Part shown: positions 15,726 through 23,753 of the stretch, one piece after another
Layout of the letters: each line of letters opens with the position of its first letter
Numbering within the stretch: the first letter of the stretch is position 1
DNA from: JAEUPI01 sp044222685
Lineage (GTDB): Bacteria; Pseudomonadota; Gammaproteobacteria; Burkholderiales; Burkholderiaceae_C
DNA: 64,000 nt
NCBI GenBank assembly: GCA_044222685.1
Contig: JBGAMU010000003.1
Coordinates: 1 to 64,000, forward strand
Reading direction: 5' to 3'
Notes under the pieces: model-generated
Told to the model about the DNA's origin: nothing
Seen by the model: only the letters and a program-made list of their open reading frames with translations
Database searches by the model: none
Translations under genes and position numbers: made by a program

Positions 15726-16085
15726 ATGAAGCTCGCCCTGATGGTCAGCGAAGGACCGTACACGCACCAGGCCAGCGACACGGCCTACAACTTCGCCGCG
15801 GCCGCGGTGGCCAAGGGCCACGAGGTGATGCGCGTGTTCTTCTATCACGACGGCGTCTACAACGCGACGCGGCTCACCGAGCCGCCGCAGGACGACCGCC
15901 ACATCGTCAACCGCTGGTCGGCATTGGCGGCCGCGCACAAGGTGGACCTGGTGGTGTGCGTCGCGGCCGCGCTGCGCCGCGGCATCAAGGAGGAAGTGCT
16001 GGCTCCGGGCTTCCGCATCTCGGGCCTGGGGCAGCTGGTCGACGCCGGCATCAAGAGCGATCGCCTGGTGACCTTCGGAGACTGA
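15726..16085 (+). CDS. dsrE: Sulfurtransferase subunit DsrE
   Basis: 119 residues of the DsrE/TusD family. The conserved catalytic cysteine is in DLVVCVAAALRRG (Cys78 region). With DsrF and DsrH it forms the cytoplasmic hexamer that passes persulfide sulfur to DsrC. The presence of DsrEFH is known to mark oxidative, as opposed to sulfate-reducing, dsr systems. It starts 10 bases after dsrB, and dsrF begins 2 bases after its stop. Confidence 0.95.
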   Translation: MKLALMVSEGPYTHQASDTAYNFAAAAVAKGHEVMRVFFYHDGVYNATRLTEPPQDDRHIVNRWSALAAAHKVDLVVCVAAALRRGIKEEVLAPGFRISGLGQLVDAGIKSDRLVTFGD

Positions 16086-16087
16086 CC

Positions 16088-16444
16088 TTGAAGAAATTCA
16101 TGTTCATCAACCGCAAGGCGCCGTACGGCACGATCTATGCGCTGGAGAGCCTGGAGGTCGTGCTGATCGCGGCCACCTTCGACCAGGACGTGAGCCTGGT
16201 CTTCCTCGACGACGGCGTCTACGAGATCGTCAAGGGGCAGGACCCCTCGGGTACCGGCATCAAGAATCACTCGAAGACCTACCGCGCGCTGGACGGCTAC
16301 GACGTCGAGAAGCTGTACGTCGAGCGCGAATCGCTGGCGGCGCGCGGCCTGACCGAAGACGACCTGCTGGTCGACGTCGAAGTGCTCGACAGCGCCGAAA
16401 TGGCGGCGCTGATGGCCGAGCAGGACGTGGTCCTTTCCTTCTGA
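16088..16444 (+). CDS. dsrF: Sulfurtransferase subunit DsrF (TTG start)
   Basis: 118 residues from a TTG at 16088, reading MKKFMFINRKAPYGTIYALE. This agrees with the usual DsrF beginning and has a GGAG about 8 bases upstream. The first in-frame ATG (16100) would cut off the first beta strand. DsrF is a DsrEFH partner without the active cysteine, as is normal: here no cysteine is seen in the chain. It begins 2 bases after the dsrE stop. Confidence 0.93.
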   Translation: MKKFMFINRKAPYGTIYALESLEVVLIAATFDQDVSLVFLDDGVYEIVKGQDPSGTGIKNHSKTYRALDGYDVEKLYVERESLAARGLTEDDLLVDVEVLDSAEMAALMAEQDVVLSF

Positions 16445-16459
16445 CGCGAGAGTAACCCG

Positions 16460-16759
16460 ATGCTGCATATCGTCAACAAGTCGCCGGCGCAGACCTCCGC
16501 GCTCGCCAGCTGCCTGCGCCTGGCCCAGGACGGCCAGGCGGTGCTGCTGACCGAAGACGCGGTCTATGCCGCCACCGCGTCGCTGGCCGCCACCAGCGGC
16601 CTGGCTGCCGCCGCGAAACGCCTGCAGATCTTCGTGCTGCAACCCGACGTCCAGGCGCGCGGCATCGCGGGCAAGCTCATCACCGAGGCCAAGGCGGTTG
16701 GCTACGACGGCTTCGTCGACCTGGTCGCCGAGCATCCGAACAACCAGTCCTGGCTTTGA
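16460..16759 (+). CDS. dsrH: Sulfurtransferase subunit DsrH
   Basis: 99 residues, the TusB/DsrH family. Cys18 (SALASCLRLAQDG) matches the conserved cysteine near position 20 in DsrH. It completes the DsrEFH hexamer and is thought to take part in DsrC binding. It begins 15 bases after dsrF and ends 39 bases before dsrC, where a ribosome site GAAGGAGAG is present. Confidence 0.94.
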   Translation: MLHIVNKSPAQTSALASCLRLAQDGQAVLLTEDAVYAATASLAATSGLAAAAKRLQIFVLQPDVQARGIAGKLITEAKAVGYDGFVDLVAEHPNNQSWL

Positions 16760-16798
16760 CCGAACGCCAGGCATCCCATTCCCGAAGGAGAGCAACCC

Positions 16799-17131
16799 AT
16801 GGGCATCGAAGTCAACGGTACGACCTACGAGACCGACGAAGAAGGTTATCTGGTCAACCTGGCCGACTGGAACGAAGACATCGCCAAGGAGATCGCCAAG
16901 ACCGAGAACGTCGACCTCTCGCCCAACCACTGGGAGGTCGTCAACTTCCTGCGCGAGTACTACAACGAGTACCAGATCGCACCGGCCGTGCGCGTGCTGA
17001 CCAAGGCCATCGGCAAGCAGCTCGGTCCCGACAAGGGCAACAGCAAGTACCTGTACGAGCTGTTCCCCTACGGTCCCGCCAAGCAGGCGTGCAAGATCGC
17101 CGGGCTGCCGAAGCCCACGGGCTGCGTGTAG
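16799..17131 (+). CDS. dsrC: Sulfur carrier DsrC
   Basis: 110 residues with both redox cysteines of a true DsrC: Cys98 (KQACKIAGL) and Cys109, next to last (PKPTGCV). It carries sulfur as a persulfide or trisulfide between DsrEFH, DsrAB and the DsrMKJOP complex. GAAGGAGAG about 7 bases before the ATG is one of the strongest ribosome sites of the operon, which fits a carrier needed in excess. Two other DsrC-fold genes in the window lack these cysteines. Confidence 0.97.
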   Translation: MGIEVNGTTYETDEEGYLVNLADWNEDIAKEIAKTENVDLSPNHWEVVNFLREYYNEYQIAPAVRVLTKAIGKQLGPDKGNSKYLYELFPYGPAKQACKIAGLPKPTGCV

Positions 17132-17170
17132 AAGCGCCGCGACGGCGGTCGACACAGCCACAGGCTCAGC

Positions 17171-17902
17171 ATGAGCGCGCTGTCGATCACCTTCGCCGTG
17201 TTGTTCTATGTCGCGACGGCTGTGCTCGTCATCGGGCTGCTCGGCAAGATCCGCAGCTACCTGCGCACGCCGGCACCGCTGAAGATCCCCACCACGCCGG
17301 CGCCGACCACCACCACCGGTGTGGCGCTGCGGCTGACGCGCGAGGTGGTGCTGTTCGAAAGCCTGTTCAAGTCCAGCAAGTGGACCTGGATCTTCGGCTG
17401 GATGTTCCACGCCGCGCTGTTGTTGGTGCTGCTGCGCCATCTGCGCTACTTCCAGCAGCCGGTGTGGACGCCGATTGTCTGGGTGCAGGCCTTCGGCACC
17501 TATGCCGGCTTCGTGATGGTGGCCGGGCTCGCCGGACTGTGGGCGCGAAGGGTCCTGGTCGACCGCGTGCGCTACATCTCCACGCCGTCGGACCATCTGC
17601 ACCTGGCGCTGCTGCTGGCGATCGCACTCAGTGGCCTTGGCATGCGTTTCGTCGCTCACACCGACATCGTCGCGCTGAAGGCCTTCATGCTGGGCCTGCT
17701 GCGCTTCGACCTGCAGCCGCTGCCAGCCGACCCGCTGCTGCTGCTGCATCTGAGCCTGGTGGCGCTGCTGATGATCGTGTTCCCGATCAGCAAGCTGCTG
17801 CATGCGCCCGGGCTGTTCTTCAGCCCCACACGCAACCAGGCCGACACCTCGCGCGAGGCGCGTCATATCGCGGCCTGGGCCGCTGCGCTCGAGAAGAAGT
17901 AG
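17171..17902 (+). CDS. dsrM: DsrM, cytochrome b-type membrane subunit of DsrMKJOP
   Basis: 243 residues with about five hydrophobic segments and histidines placed for heme b binding (GWMFHAALLLVLLRHLRYF, DHLHLALLLAIAL and LLLLHLSLVALL). It resembles NarI-type diheme cytochromes b. It exchanges electrons with the quinone pool and passes them to or from DsrK. It begins 39 bases after dsrC, and dsrK starts 4 bases after its stop. Confidence 0.93.
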   Translation: MSALSITFAVLFYVATAVLVIGLLGKIRSYLRTPAPLKIPTTPAPTTTTGVALRLTREVVLFESLFKSSKWTWIFGWMFHAALLLVLLRHLRYFQQPVWTPIVWVQAFGTYAGFVMVAGLAGLWARRVLVDRVRYISTPSDHLHLALLLAIALSGLGMRFVAHTDIVALKAFMLGLLRFDLQPLPADPLLLLHLSLVALLMIVFPISKLLHAPGLFFSPTRNQADTSREARHIAAWAAALEKK

Positions 17903-17906
17903 GGCC

Positions 17907-19403
17907 ATGGCCACCGCTGCGTTCGAGACGCCGAAGCTCAAGCCTTACCCGGTCATCCCGCTGGTGGTCGAGGGCGCGATGGCGCACAGCAAGCCCTTCG
18001 TCGCGTCGCCGGCGATCCAGCAGAACATCGGCTTCCCGGGCGAGCTCACCGAGGGCTGGGAGCAACGCGCGGTCGCCAAGATGGGCGAGCTGCTCGGCAA
18101 GTACCGGTCCTTGCGCGTCTACATGGACGCCTGCGTGCACTGCGGCGCGTGCAGCGACAAGTGCCATTACTTCCTCGGCACCGGTGACCCGAAGAACATG
18201 CCGGTGGCGCGGCAGGATCTGATGCGCGGCGTCTATCGCCGCTACTTCACCTTCGCCGGCAAGCACTTCCCCAAGCTGGTCGGCGCGGTCGACATGACCA
18301 AGGACGTGCTCGACGACTGGTGGCGCTACTACAACCAGTGCTCCGAGTGCCGCCGCTGCAGTGTGTTCTGTCCCTACGGCATCGACACCGCCGAAGTGAC
18401 GATGGCGGCGCGCGAGATCATGGACTCGGTCGGTCTGGGCCAGAAGTACGCCAACGAGATCATCGGCAAGGTGCACCGCATCGGCAACAACCTCGGCATT
18501 CCCGAGCCGGCGCTGGCCGACACGCTGCTCGGCCTGGAAGAAGACACCAAGGAAGAGACCGGCATCGACGTGCGCTTCCCGCTCGACGTCGCGGGCGCCG
18601 AGGTGCTGCTGGTGACGCCGAGCGCCGACTTCTTCTCCGAGCCGCATGTCGAGAGCCTGATCGGCTATGCCAAGGTGTTCCATGCCGCCGGCATCAGCTG
18701 GACGCTGAGCTCCAAGGCCAGCGAGGCCGGCAACTTCGGCCTCTTCATCGGCAACTACGAGCAGATGCGCAACATCTCGCTGCGGGTGAAGGAGGCGGCG
18801 CAGGCCCTCGGCGTCAAGCGCATCGTGGTCGGCGAATGCGGCCACGCCTGGCGCGTGGCCTACAGCTTCTGGAACACGCTGATCGGTCCGTTCGACTGGC
18901 TCGACCCACGCTATCCGGTGCCGCAGCACATCTGCGAGTTCACGCACGACCTGATCCAGCGCGGCGCGCTGCAGTTCGACAAGGACCGCAACGACGATCG
19001 CATCATCACCTTCCACGACTCCTGCAACGTCGCCCGCGGCTCGCGCATGGGCACCATGCCGGGCGGGCAGTTCGTGATCCCGCGCGAGATCATCAAGGCG
19101 GTGGCCAATCGCTTCCACGACATGGCCGCCGGCACCATCCACGAAGCCACCTTCTGCTGCGGCGGCGGCGGCGGCCTGCTCACCGACGACCTGCTCGAGC
19201 TGCGCGTCAAGGGTGCGCTGCCGCGCATGGAGGCGCTGAAGCACGTGGTCGACGAGCATGGCGTGAACTTCATGGCCACCATCTGCGCCATCTGCAAGGC
19301 CCAGTTCAGCAAGGTGCTGCCGTACTACGGCTTCGACATGAGCATGGTCGGCGGCGTGCACCAGCTCGTCAGCAAGGCGATACGCCTCGGCACACCGCAT
19401 TGA
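17907..19403 (+). CDS. dsrK: DsrK, HdrD-like iron-sulfur subunit
   Basis: 498 residues. Two [4Fe-4S] motifs near residues 75 and 150 (ACVHCGACSDKC; QCSECRRCSVFC) are followed by CCG-type motifs (HDSCNVARG and TFCCGGGGG). These are the hallmark of heterodisulfide-reductase-like catalytic subunits. It sits on the cytoplasmic side of DsrMKJOP and is thought to oxidise or reduce the DsrC cysteine pair. The ATG at 17907 is 4 bases after the dsrM stop. It ends 22 bases before dsrL. Confidence 0.95.
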   Translation: MATAAFETPKLKPYPVIPLVVEGAMAHSKPFVASPAIQQNIGFPGELTEGWEQRAVAKMGELLGKYRSLRVYMDACVHCGACSDKCHYFLGTGDPKNMPVARQDLMRGVYRRYFTFAGKHFPKLVGAVDMTKDVLDDWWRYYNQCSECRRCSVFCPYGIDTAEVTMAAREIMDSVGLGQKYANEIIGKVHRIGNNLGIPEPALADTLLGLEEDTKEETGIDVRFPLDVAGAEVLLVTPSADFFSEPHVESLIGYAKVFHAAGISWTLSSKASEAGNFGLFIGNYEQMRNISLRVKEAAQALGVKRIVVGECGHAWRVAYSFWNTLIGPFDWLDPRYPVPQHICEFTHDLIQRGALQFDKDRNDDRIITFHDSCNVARGSRMGTMPGGQFVIPREIIKAVANRFHDMAAGTIHEATFCCGGGGGLLTDDLLELRVKGALPRMEALKHVVDEHGVNFMATICAICKAQFSKVLPYYGFDMSMVGGVHQLVSKAIRLGTPH

Positions 19404-19425
19404 TCCCGATTCGAGGAGTCCCCGC

Positions 19426-21384
19426 ATGTCGTCCGCACCCACTTCCACCGACACCAAGCCGCTGACCTTCCGCCGCTACAAGGACGGCGACGCCAAGCCG
19501 CTGGCCTGGCAGCAGGAGATCTTCGACGCCGACCATTCGCACAAGTGCCCGACGTACATCCAGAGCACGCCGCCTTGCCAGGGCTCGTGCCCGTCGGGCG
19601 AGGACATCCGCGGGTATCTCAACATCGTGCGCGGCATCGAGAAGCCGCCCGCCGGCATGCCCTGGCAGGAGTACGCCTGGCGGCGCCTCACCGAAGCCAA
19701 CCCGCTGCCGTCGGTGATGGGCCGCGTCTGCCCGGCGCCGTGCGAATCGGGCTGCAACCGCAACCAGGTCGAGGACTTCGTCGGCATCAACTCGGTCGAG
19801 CATTTCCTCGGCGAATACGCCATCGAGAAGAAGCTCGGCTTTGCGAAGCCCACCGCCTGCACCGGCAAGAAGGTGGCCGTCATCGGCGGCGGCCCGGCCG
19901 GCCTGTCGGCGGCTTACCAGCTGGCGCTCAAGGGCCATGCGGTGACGATCTTCGACGAGCGCGCCGAACTCGGCGGCATGATGCGCTACGGCATCCCGGG
20001 CTTTCGCACGCCACGCGCGGTGCTCGACGCCGAGATCGCCCGCATCGTCGACCTCGGCGTGACCACACGCATGAACTGCCGCATCGGCACCGACGTCACG
20101 CTCGAGCAGATCAAGCAGGATTTCGACGCCGTGTTCCTCGGCCTCGGGGCCCAGAGCGGCCGGCCGCTGCCGGTGGAGGGCGCCGACGCGCCCAACTGCG
20201 TCACCGCCACCGCGTTCCTGAAGGCCTTCAACGACGGCCGCATGCTGCACGTGGGCAAGCGCGTGGTCGTTGTCGGCGGCGGCGACACCTCGATCGACGT
20301 GGCCACCGTCGCGCGGCGGCTCGGCCACATCGACCAGCTGCACGAGTCCGACCGGCCCGAGCACGCGATCAGCGGTTTCGCGGCGCACGACGCGGCGCTG
20401 CTGTCGGCCCGCCAGGGCGCCGAGGTCACGCTGACCTCGGTGTTCGGCATCGACAAGATGCAGGCTAACAAGCACGAGATCGAGCAGGCGCTGGCCGAGG
20501 GCATCGCGATCCGCGGCGGCCTGGCGCCGGTGGCGGTGCTGCGCGACGGCGCTGGCCGCGCCACCGGCCTGCGTGTCGTGCAGTGCGAGGCCAAGTTCGT
20601 CGGCGGCCGGCTCGAAATCAAGCAGATCGCCGGCACCGAAGAGGACATCGAGGCCGACCTGATCGTCTCGGCGATCGGCCAGGCGGTGGATTTCACCGGC
20701 CTGGAGTCGCTCAACAACGGCAAGGGTGGCATCAGCTCCGACAAGAACTACCAGGTGCAGGGCCAGGCCGGCCTCTTCGTCGGCGGCGACGTGGTGCGCC
20801 CGCATCTGCTGACGACCGCGATCGGCCATGGCGCGATCGCCGCCGACGGCATCCACCGCCACCTCAGCGGCGAGCCGCTCGACAAGCGGCCGAAGATCGA
20901 CGTGCACGGCTTCGACCTGACGCGCAAGATGGTCGAGAAGGGCCTGAAGCTCACGCGCATCGAGCAGCCCTTGTGGGGCACCGACGCGAGCACAGGCGCG
21001 ATCCACAACTACGACAACCGATCCGACCGCTACGTCATCCCGCACAGCGAGCTGTTCCTCGGCCACTTCGGCTACACGCCGCGGCATCGCCGCCAGGTCG
21101 TCACGCTGACCAAGGAGCAGGCGCTGAACAACTTCGAGGAACGCCTGATCCCGTTGCTCGAGGCCCAGGCGCAGGCCGAGGCCAAGCGCTGCATGAGCTG
21201 TGGCCAGTGCTTCGAGTGCGACAACTGCGTCGTCTACTGCCCGCAGACGGCGGTGTTCAAGGTACCGAAAGCCAAGTCGACCACTGGCCGCTACGTCGAC
21301 ACCGACTACACCAAGTGCATCGGCTGCCACATCTGCAAGGATGTCTGCCCGACCGGCTATATCCAGATGGGCTTGGGGGAATGA
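19426..21384 (+). CDS. dsrL: DsrL, NAD(P)H:acceptor iron-sulfur flavoprotein
   Basis: 652 residues, close to the Allochromatium DsrL length. The N-terminus has the cysteine-rich region of glutamate-synthase-type small subunits (PPCQGSCPSGEDI, VCPAPCESGCNRN). FAD (VIGGGPAGLSAAYQL) and NAD(P) (VVVGGGDTSIDVAT) sites follow. A C-terminal ferredoxin part has two cluster motifs (CMSCGQCFECDNC; CIGCHICKDVC). DsrL works with rDsrAB in sulfur oxidisers and links it to NAD(P)+. Its stop codon overlaps the dsrJ start (ATGA) and is also the first base group of a repeat element. Confidence 0.95.
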   Translation: MSSAPTSTDTKPLTFRRYKDGDAKPLAWQQEIFDADHSHKCPTYIQSTPPCQGSCPSGEDIRGYLNIVRGIEKPPAGMPWQEYAWRRLTEANPLPSVMGRVCPAPCESGCNRNQVEDFVGINSVEHFLGEYAIEKKLGFAKPTACTGKKVAVIGGGPAGLSAAYQLALKGHAVTIFDERAELGGMMRYGIPGFRTPRAVLDAEIARIVDLGVTTRMNCRIGTDVTLEQIKQDFDAVFLGLGAQSGRPLPVEGADAPNCVTATAFLKAFNDGRMLHVGKRVVVVGGGDTSIDVATVARRLGHIDQLHESDRPEHAISGFAAHDAALLSARQGAEVTLTSVFGIDKMQANKHEIEQALAEGIAIRGGLAPVAVLRDGAGRATGLRVVQCEAKFVGGRLEIKQIAGTEEDIEADLIVSAIGQAVDFTGLESLNNGKGGISSDKNYQVQGQAGLFVGGDVVRPHLLTTAIGHGAIAADGIHRHLSGEPLDKRPKIDVHGFDLTRKMVEKGLKLTRIEQPLWGTDASTGAIHNYDNRSDRYVIPHSELFLGHFGYTPRHRRQVVTLTKEQALNNFEERLIPLLEAQAQAEAKRCMSCGQCFECDNCVVYCPQTAVFKVPKAKSTTGRYVDTDYTKCIGCHICKDVCPTGYIQMGLGE

Positions 21385-21824
21385 CCCCCCCCCGGAGCGC
21401 CTGCGGCGCCTCCCCCCCAGGGGGGCAACGCCAGCGGCCCGGCAAAGCCGGATCCGCGGCGTTCGCTTGGGTTCTCTTGGCGTATCTGACGCCGGTTCTC
21501 GCCGGCGACGGCCGCACGCCGCTGCCAACGATCGAGCCAGCCACGGCAGGCACGCAGTGCGTCGAGCCGGCTGACGTGATGCGGCGCAACCACATGCGCT
21601 TTCTCGAGCACCAGCGCGACGCCACGGTGCACGGCGGCGTGCGCGGAGCCAAGCACAGCCTGAAGGGATGCATCGACTGCCATGCCGGTGCGAAGACCGC
21701 CAGCGTGGCCAAGGCCGAGACCCATTTCTGCGTCAGCTGCCACAGCTATGCGGCGGTGCGCATCGACTGCTTCGAGTGCCACACAAGCAAGTCGCCAAAA
21801 CTCGCTCAAGGAGCGACGAAGTGA
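21381..21824 (+). CDS. dsrJ: DsrJ, triheme cytochrome c
   Basis: 147 residues with three c-type heme sites: GCIDCHAG, FCVSCHSY and DCFECHTS. A hydrophobic stretch (AAFAWVLLAYLTPVLAG, residues 26-42) is the signal peptide or uncleaved anchor. DsrJ is the periplasmic cytochrome of DsrMKJOP. The first 26 or so codons are the translation of a mobile-type repeat. The alternative start, a TTG at 21477, would leave too short a signal, so the repeat-coded start at 21381 (ATGA overlap with dsrL) is preferred. No clear ribosome site is seen, so translational coupling is likely. Confidence 0.85.
   Translation: MTPPRSACGASPPGGQRQRPGKAGSAAFAWVLLAYLTPVLAGDGRTPLPTIEPATAGTQCVEPADVMRRNHMRFLEHQRDATVHGGVRGAKHSLKGCIDCHAGAKTASVAKAETHFCVSCHSYAAVRIDCFECHTSKSPKLAQGATK
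21382..21464 (-). repeat. GC-rich multi-hairpin repeat, copy 1, at the dsrL/dsrJ junction
   Basis: The segment begins with the dsrL stop codon (TGACCC) and contains three inverted repeats: GGAGCGCCTGCGGCGCC, CCCCCCCAGGGGGG and CCGGCAAAGCCGG, ending CCGCGGCG. Copy 2 at 63331-63413 is its reverse complement with only scattered changes and also begins at a stop codon (of the cytochrome c4 gene). Elements of this look are frequent next to stop codons in Burkholderiales genomes. Here the element is read through in frame as the N-terminus of DsrJ. Confidence 0.8.
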
Positions 21825-22555
21825 GTCGGCGCGGATTCCTCGGCGTCGCCGCGGCGGGCATGGCGGGTGCGATGCTGGCCCCGGGCATCCGCCTGATCGA
21901 GATCGCGCAAGCGGCTCCCGCTGGTGGTCCGGGCGCCGCCGGGGCGAATGCGAAGGTGCGCTGGGGCATGCTGATCGACACCAGCAAGTGCGCTGAAGGC
22001 TGCACCGACTGCGTCGACGCCTGCAACACCGAGAACGGCCTCGCGCCCGCGAAGCGCAGCACCGATCCGCAGTGGATCCGCAAGATCGAGATCAAGGAAG
22101 TCAAGACCGGCCGCACCGCGTCGCTGCCGGTGATGTGCCAGCACTGCGCCGAGCCGCCCTGCGTCGACGTGTGTCCCACTGGCGCGTCGTTCAAGCGTGC
22201 CGACGGCATCGTGCTGGTCGACCGCCACAGCTGCATCGGCTGCCGCTACTGCATGATGGCCTGCCCCTACAAGGCACGTTCGTTCGTGCACGAGCCGCTC
22301 ACCGACCAAAAGAGCGACGTGCCGCGCGGCAAGGGATGCGTCGAGAGCTGCACGCTGTGCGTCCACCGGCTCGACAAGGGCGAGAAGACCACCGCCTGCG
22401 CCGAGGCCTGCGCCCAGGCCGGCCACGGTGCGATCGTCTTCGGCGACCTCAACGATCCGACGAGCGAGATCTCGCAGCGTGTGCGCGCCGTGGCCAGCCG
22501 GCAACTGCGCGCCGATCTCAAGCTCGACCCGGGCGTGCGCTACCAGGGTTTGTGA
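21821..22555 (+). CDS. dsrO: DsrO, periplasmic ferredoxin-like subunit (GTG start)
   Basis: 244 residues from a GTG overlapping the dsrJ stop (GTGA), with AGGAG 8 bases upstream. The N-terminus is a twin-arginine signal (SRRGFLGVAAAG), so it is exported folded. Four [4Fe-4S] motifs follow, among them CAEGCTDCVDAC, CQHCAEPPCVDVCPTG and CIGCRYCMMACPY, typical of NrfC/HybA-type subunits. It moves electrons between DsrJ and DsrP on the periplasmic side. dsrP starts 4 bases after its stop. Confidence 0.95.
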   Translation: MSRRGFLGVAAAGMAGAMLAPGIRLIEIAQAAPAGGPGAAGANAKVRWGMLIDTSKCAEGCTDCVDACNTENGLAPAKRSTDPQWIRKIEIKEVKTGRTASLPVMCQHCAEPPCVDVCPTGASFKRADGIVLVDRHSCIGCRYCMMACPYKARSFVHEPLTDQKSDVPRGKGCVESCTLCVHRLDKGEKTTACAEACAQAGHGAIVFGDLNDPTSEISQRVRAVASRQLRADLKLDPGVRYQGL

Positions 22556-22558
22556 GCC

Positions 22559-23752
22559 ATGGCCCAGTCCTTCAAGCGACTCGAACAGAAGATCTTCTAC
22601 CTGCTGCTGACCGCTGGCGGCGCGGTCACGCTGGCCGGCCTGGCCGCCGCGCACTGGATGGAGGAGCGTGGCCACGTCGTCACCGGCATGGACAACCAGG
22701 TGGTCTGGGGCCTGCCGCACGTGTTCGCGATCTTCATGATCGTGGCTGCATCGGGCGTACTCAACGTGGCGTCGATCGGCTCGGTGTTCGACCAGCCGGT
22801 CTACAAGAAGCGCGCCCCGCTGTCGGGGCTGCTGTCACTGGCGCTGCTGGCCGGCGGCCTGATGGTGCTGATGCTCGACCTCGGCCGACCCGAGCGCGTG
22901 ATCGTCGCGGCAACCCACTTCAACTTCACGTCGGTGTTTGCGTGGAACGTATTCCTCTACAGCGGCATGTTCGCCATCGTCGCGCTCTACCTGTGGACGA
23001 TGTTCGAGCGCCGCTTCAACCACCATGCCAAGGCGGCCGGCATCGCCGCGCTGCTCTGGCGTTTCGTGCTGACCACCGGCACCGGATCGATCTTCGGCTT
23101 TCTGGTGGCGCGGCAGGCTTACCAATCGGCCGTGCTGGCGCCGTTGTTCATCGTGCTCTCGTTCGCCTGGGGACTGGCGGTGTTCCTGCTGGCGCAATCG
23201 ACGATGTATGCGTGGAACGACCAGCGACTGCCCGACGCGGTGCAGCGCCGCCTGGCACGCCTGCTCGGCGTGTTCGTGGTGGCGGCGTTGTACCTGGTGG
23301 CCGTGTACCACGGCACCAACCTCTACTTCGCCAGGCAGGGGGCCTTCGAGGTCTTCATTCTGCGCGACGGTGGCATCTATCCGTGGCTCTTCTGGCTCGG
23401 CTTCGTCGTGATCGGCTCGCTGCTGCCCGCGCTGCTGCTGTTCCATCCGAGGCTGGGCGGTGCACGAGGCGCGCTGGCAGCGTCGGCACTGGTGGTGATC
23501 GGCGCCTTCGCCTTCCTGTATGTCTTCATCATCGGCGGCCAGGCCTACCCGCTGGACATCCTGCCCGGCTTCGAGGTGCGCAGCCTCTTCAACGACGGCG
23601 CGGTCGCCCCATACAGGCCGAGCTGGCCCGAGTTGCTGCTGGGGCTCGGCGGCATCGGGGCTGCCTTCGTGTTGACGGCCGTCGGCATGCGCGCGCTCGA
23701 CTTCCTGCCGCACGATGACCTGCCCGGGGAACCGGCGCCCAGGAGCAGCTGA
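22559..23752 (+). CDS. dsrP: DsrP, NrfD-type membrane subunit
   Basis: 397 residues with about ten hydrophobic segments, in the NrfD/PsrC family. It anchors DsrO and exchanges electrons with quinones. Charged and aromatic positions between helices (DNQVVWGLPHVFAIF; DLGRPERV) match the family's quinone-site regions. dsrN begins one base after the stop. Confidence 0.94.
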   Translation: MAQSFKRLEQKIFYLLLTAGGAVTLAGLAAAHWMEERGHVVTGMDNQVVWGLPHVFAIFMIVAASGVLNVASIGSVFDQPVYKKRAPLSGLLSLALLAGGLMVLMLDLGRPERVIVAATHFNFTSVFAWNVFLYSGMFAIVALYLWTMFERRFNHHAKAAGIAALLWRFVLTTGTGSIFGFLVARQAYQSAVLAPLFIVLSFAWGLAVFLLAQSTMYAWNDQRLPDAVQRRLARLLGVFVVAALYLVAVYHGTNLYFARQGAFEVFILRDGGIYPWLFWLGFVVIGSLLPALLLFHPRLGGARGALAASALVVIGAFAFLYVFIIGGQAYPLDILPGFEVRSLFNDGAVAPYRPSWPELLLGLGGIGAAFVLTAVGMRALDFLPHDDLPGEPAPRSS

Positions 23753-23753
23753 C

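Noticed and set aside
16100..16444. ATG start for dsrF at 16100
   Set aside because: It would remove the first strand (KKF) conserved in DsrF; the TTG at 16088 has a better-placed GGAG.
17820..19457. 545-residue minus-strand open frame opposite dsrK
   Set aside because: dsrK is fully supported by its CCG and cluster motifs; the antisense frame shows only GC-driven composition.
21477..21824. TTG start for dsrJ downstream of the repeat
   Set aside because: It would leave only about 9 residues before the mature domain, too short for an export signal; the ATG overlapping the dsrL stop is in frame and coupled.
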